From contig JAPYPM010000113.1 in the NCBI GenBank assembly GCA_029937635.1, forward strand, positions 1 to 7,086: 7,086 bases of DNA. The letters are read 5' to 3'. The notes under the pieces are model-generated. The model was not told where the DNA came from, did not search any database, and saw only the letters and a list, made by a program, of their open reading frames with translations. Origin of the DNA: Nitrospinaceae bacterium (GTDB lineage Bacteria; Nitrospinota; Nitrospinia; Nitrospinales; VA-1). Of this stretch, positions 6,210-7,086 are shown piece after piece. Position 1 is the first letter of the stretch, and the number at the start of each line of letters is the position of its first letter. The translations under genes were made by a program, and so were the position numbers.

Positions 6210-6437
6210 ATGAATAAAGGTAGTGAGTTCCGTCAGGGCTTGAGTATTGCTTTCAGGCTAGGGACAGAACTCACAGTGGCGGTAATGATAGGTGCTGTTA
6301 TGGGGTATGCACTTGATCGTTATTTTGATTCAAAGCCTTGGTTTCTAGCTGCAGGAGTTATTTTCGGTGGAGCCGCAGGTAGTCTTAATGTTTATCGAGT
6401 TTCAAAGGAAATAACTACACAAAACGACAAAGACTAA
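6210..6437 (+). CDS. atpI: AtpI-type F0F1 ATP synthase accessory membrane protein
   Basis: This 75-residue protein has two predicted membrane helices: about 20-38 (ELTVAVMIGAVMGYALDRYF) and about 44-62 (WFLAAGVIFGGAAGSLNVY). They carry the glycine-rich pattern of the AtpI/ATPase gene 1 family, including GYALDRYF and the GVIFGGAAG block. Such proteins precede atpB in many F0 operons and are thought to help assemble the c-ring or handle Mg2+; they are not core subunits. The short form seen here is like that of alphaproteobacteria and other Gram-negative bacteria. The start is taken as ATG 6210, which gives the usual polar N-terminus (MNKGSEFRQG). A GTG at 6153 would add 19 residues unlike the family and is rejected. 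No Shine-Dalgarno is visible. The stop is 34 bp before atpB, so the two genes are very likely co-transcribed. Confidence 0.85.
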   Translation: MNKGSEFRQGLSIAFRLGTELTVAVMIGAVMGYALDRYFDSKPWFLAAGVIFGGAAGSLNVYRVSKEITTQNDKD

Positions 6438-6441
6438 AATA

Positions 6442-6471
6442 ATGGAGTTTAAGTTAGGGCTATATAGATAA
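6442..6471 (+). other. Nine-codon leader frame abutting the atpB start
   Basis: ATG at 6442 opens MEFKLGLYR, closed by TAA at 6469-6471, with the atpB ATG immediately following at 6472. Translation ending there could hand ribosomes to atpB, which lacks a close Shine-Dalgarno. There is no ribosome site ahead of the mini-frame and its length is within chance expectation, so this is a weak call. Confidence 0.2.
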
Positions 6472-7086
6472 ATGGAAAATCCGCTACATCATTTTGAAAT
6501 TCATCCTATTATACATTTGAGCTTATTGGGATTTGATATATCCATTAGTAAGGCCGTCATTGCTATGTGGATTGGGCTGTCCATCGTATTTGGCTTATTT
6601 ATGCTTGTAGTAAAAACGGGTGTTAGTCTTATTCCCGGAAAACTGCAGATTGTCGCAGAAATGTCTTTGGTGTTTATTAAAGATATGGTGGAGGAGTTTA
6701 TTGGTAAAAAAGAGGCTCCTAAATACTTTCCATTTATTGCGACGATATTCTTTTTTATTCTTGCATGCAATCTGATAGGAATGATACCCGGGTCTTATAC
6801 TATTACCAGTCAACTGGTGGTAACAGGGGTCTTTGCCACCGGTATTTTTATTTTAACTTTGTTTATAGGATTCGCCAAGCATGGACTTCGGTTTTTTGGT
6901 ATTTTAGTACCACCTGGGGTTCCTAAAATTATGATTCCGATCATGATCCCTATTGAAATTATCAGTATGATTGCTCGGCCGATCTCACTTTCAGTCAGAC
7001 TATTTGCAAATATGACTGCTGGGCACACGATACTTTATGTTTTATTTGGCTTGGCTATGTCAACTCCCTTGATGATAGGTTGGTTG
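6472..7086 (+). CDS. atpB: F0F1 ATP synthase subunit a (3' end outside window)
   Basis: The first 205 codons of subunit a of the membrane F0 sector are present, and the frame is open to the right edge. Subunit a forms the two proton half-channels beside the rotating c-ring. The essential arginine (E. coli R210) is R176 in SLSVRLFANMTAGH (172-185). H185 sits where E. coli has E219, the arrangement seen in alphaproteobacterial and mitochondrial proteins. Other family marks are HHFEIHPI near the N-terminus, FFFILACNLIGMIPG (93-107) and IPIEIISMIARPISL (159-173). Hydrophobic segments near 27-47, 86-106, 115-135, 153-171 and 183-203 fit a multi-spanning protein. Roughly 35-45 residues, including the final helix, should lie beyond the edge. 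The ATG at 6472 has only a distant AGGG (6456-6459, 12-nt spacing). It follows atpI by 34 bp, and c and b subunit genes are expected downstream. Confidence 0.96.
   Translation, partial: MENPLHHFEIHPIIHLSLLGFDISISKAVIAMWIGLSIVFGLFMLVVKTGVSLIPGKLQIVAEMSLVFIKDMVEEFIGKKEAPKYFPFIATIFFFILACNLIGMIPGSYTITSQLVVTGVFATGIFILTLFIGFAKHGLRFFGILVPPGVPKIMIPIMIPIEIISMIARPISLSVRLFANMTAGHTILYVLFGLAMSTPLMIGWL

Overview
The window is AT-rich bacterial DNA with two divergent gene blocks. The lineage is not proven. A TatD nuclease fused to a radical SAM domain is a trait I associate with deltaproteobacteria and relatives. The F0 subunit a has the SVRLFANM...GH signature of alphaproteobacterial and mitochondrial ATP synthases. 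Together these suggest a Gram-negative, proteobacteria-like organism, possibly a marine deltaproteobacterial or SAR324-type lineage. That placement is inference.

Minus strand, read right to left from about 5270 to 1: holB (DNA polymerase III delta'), ricT (PSP1-domain protein), metG (methionyl-tRNA synthetase) and a TatD/radical SAM fusion gene that leaves the window at base 1. Spacing is 18 bp for holB-ricT, 139 bp for ricT-metG and a 4-bp GTGA overlap for metG-tatD. Bacillus subtilis keeps holB next to yaaT and metS next to the tatD homologue in the same genome region, so this looks like an old replication/translation housekeeping cluster. holB-ricT and metG-tatD are probably two co-expressed pairs, possibly one operon.

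The 421-bp divergent gap (5270-5690) holds candidate promoters. It also holds a previously unlisted 54-codon open frame on the minus strand (5497-5661) that would encode a small single-pass membrane protein.

Plus strand, from 5691: a 108-residue ferredoxin with two four-cysteine [4Fe-4S] motifs, a 192-bp gap with a stem-loop bounded by two copies of CTGATCAG, a short AtpI-type F0 accessory protein, and the first 205 codons of atpB (F0 subunit a), which run off the right edge. The last two genes begin an F0 operon. The ferredoxin may belong to the same transcription unit, but the gap leaves this open.

I see no mobile element, CRISPR array, rRNA or tRNA. Most of the window is conserved housekeeping sequence. 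The points most worth a second look are the fusion enzyme, the small membrane protein frame, the ferredoxin beside the ATP synthase genes, and the near absence of Shine-Dalgarno sequences.
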